NCBI GenBank assembly: GCA_019237435.1
Contig: JAFAHB010000003.1
Coordinates: 1-6,286 of the forward strand
Length of the DNA: 6,286 bases
Reading direction: 5' to 3'
DNA from: Vulcanimicrobiota bacterium
GTDB taxonomy: Bacteria > Vulcanimicrobiota > Vulcanimicrobiia > Vulcanimicrobiales > Vulcanimicrobiaceae
The position numbers and the translations under genes are program-made. The notes below the pieces were generated by a model that was not told where the DNA came from, did not search any database, and saw only the letters and a list, made by a program, of their open reading frames with translations. Below are positions 6,204 to 6,286 of the stretch, piece by piece. Position 1 is the first letter of the stretch, and every line of letters begins with the position of its first letter.

Positions 6204-6227
6204 GTGTCACCCTGAGCTTGTCGAAGG
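6204..6227 (-). repeat. Dispersed palindromic (REP-like) element, copy C, minimal form
   Basis: On the minus strand it reads CCTTCGAC, then AA, then GCTCAGGGTGACAC. These are the arms of copies A and B joined by only two bases, without the GC-rich hairpin insert and with one base change (GGATG to GGGTG). It begins immediately past the stop codon of the partial gene at the right edge. Confidence 0.65.
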
Positions 6228-6228
6228 C

Positions 6229-6286
6229 TTACGGAGGCGTCACCTTGTAGAGCACGCCGGCTCCGTTGTTTCCGCCCGACGCGGTG
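6229..6286 (-). CDS. C-terminal tip of a Gly/Asn-rich repeat protein (5' part outside window)
   Basis: Eighteen codons are open from the right edge to a TAA at 6229-6231, ending ...GGNNGAGVLYKVTPP. The pattern of a glycine/asparagine run, then G-x-(V/L)-(Y/F)-K-(V/I)-T-P, is how GloVer-type tandem-repeat secreted proteins commonly end, and they are frequent beside NHL-repeat proteins in such genomes. With so few residues the family is an inference. The direction and stop fit the minus-strand arrangement, 100 bases upstream of the propeller lipoprotein gene. Confidence 0.5.
   Translation of the reverse strand, partial: TASGGNNGAGVLYKVTPP

Overview
This window looks like a piece of a GC-rich, free-living, probably soil or environmental bacterial chromosome. 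Eight genes are supported, two of them cut by the window edges. The NHL-type lipoprotein with GNVAP-containing repeats and the trace of a glycine/asparagine-rich repeat protein next to it resemble the secreted proteins I associate with Candidatus Eremiobacterota (WPS-2/Vulcanimicrobiota). That assignment is recall and inference; no rRNA or marker gene is present to settle it.

Left part, plus strand. From 1 to 2027 runs the 3' portion of a large multidomain trypsin-like protein. One domain has a full His-Asp-Ser triad. Two further domains of the same fold have lost catalytic residues, and the tail of yet another domain seems to lie at the left edge. After 56 bases comes a small four-helix DoxX-family membrane protein (2084-2473). 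A dispersed palindromic element and an AT-rich promoter-like patch follow. Then comes a two-gene operon for periplasmic sulfite oxidation: the molybdopterin subunit SorA (2599-3792), which appears to start at a CTG codon behind a clear Shine-Dalgarno, and its monohaem cytochrome c partner SorB (3789-4118), which starts at a GTG inside the sorA stop (GTGA overlap).

Right part, minus strand, convergent with sorB. Reading right to left there is the 3' tip of a glycine/asparagine-rich secreted-type protein (6229-6286), an NHL-repeat beta-propeller lipoprotein (5085-6128), a small lipoprotein with a possible Ig-like domain (4562-4966), and a hot-dog acyl-CoA thioesterase (4146-4565). The thioesterase starts at a TTG overlapping the lipoprotein stop (TTGA).

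How the genes work together: SorA oxidises sulfite to sulfate outside the cytoplasm and passes electrons to SorB, which would feed a terminal oxidase. The adjacent DoxX protein may or may not be connected to this sulfur/redox role. The remaining genes look like envelope and housekeeping functions with no obvious common pathway. Three copies of a short dispersed element (shared arms with a variable central hairpin) sit in three intergenic gaps. I found no tRNA, rRNA, CRISPR array, transposase or prophage gene, and no gene-free stretch longer than 300 bases. The most unusual points are the catalytic/pseudo-catalytic tandem trypsin array and the non-ATG starts that would mislead automated annotation, including loss of the SorA signal peptide.
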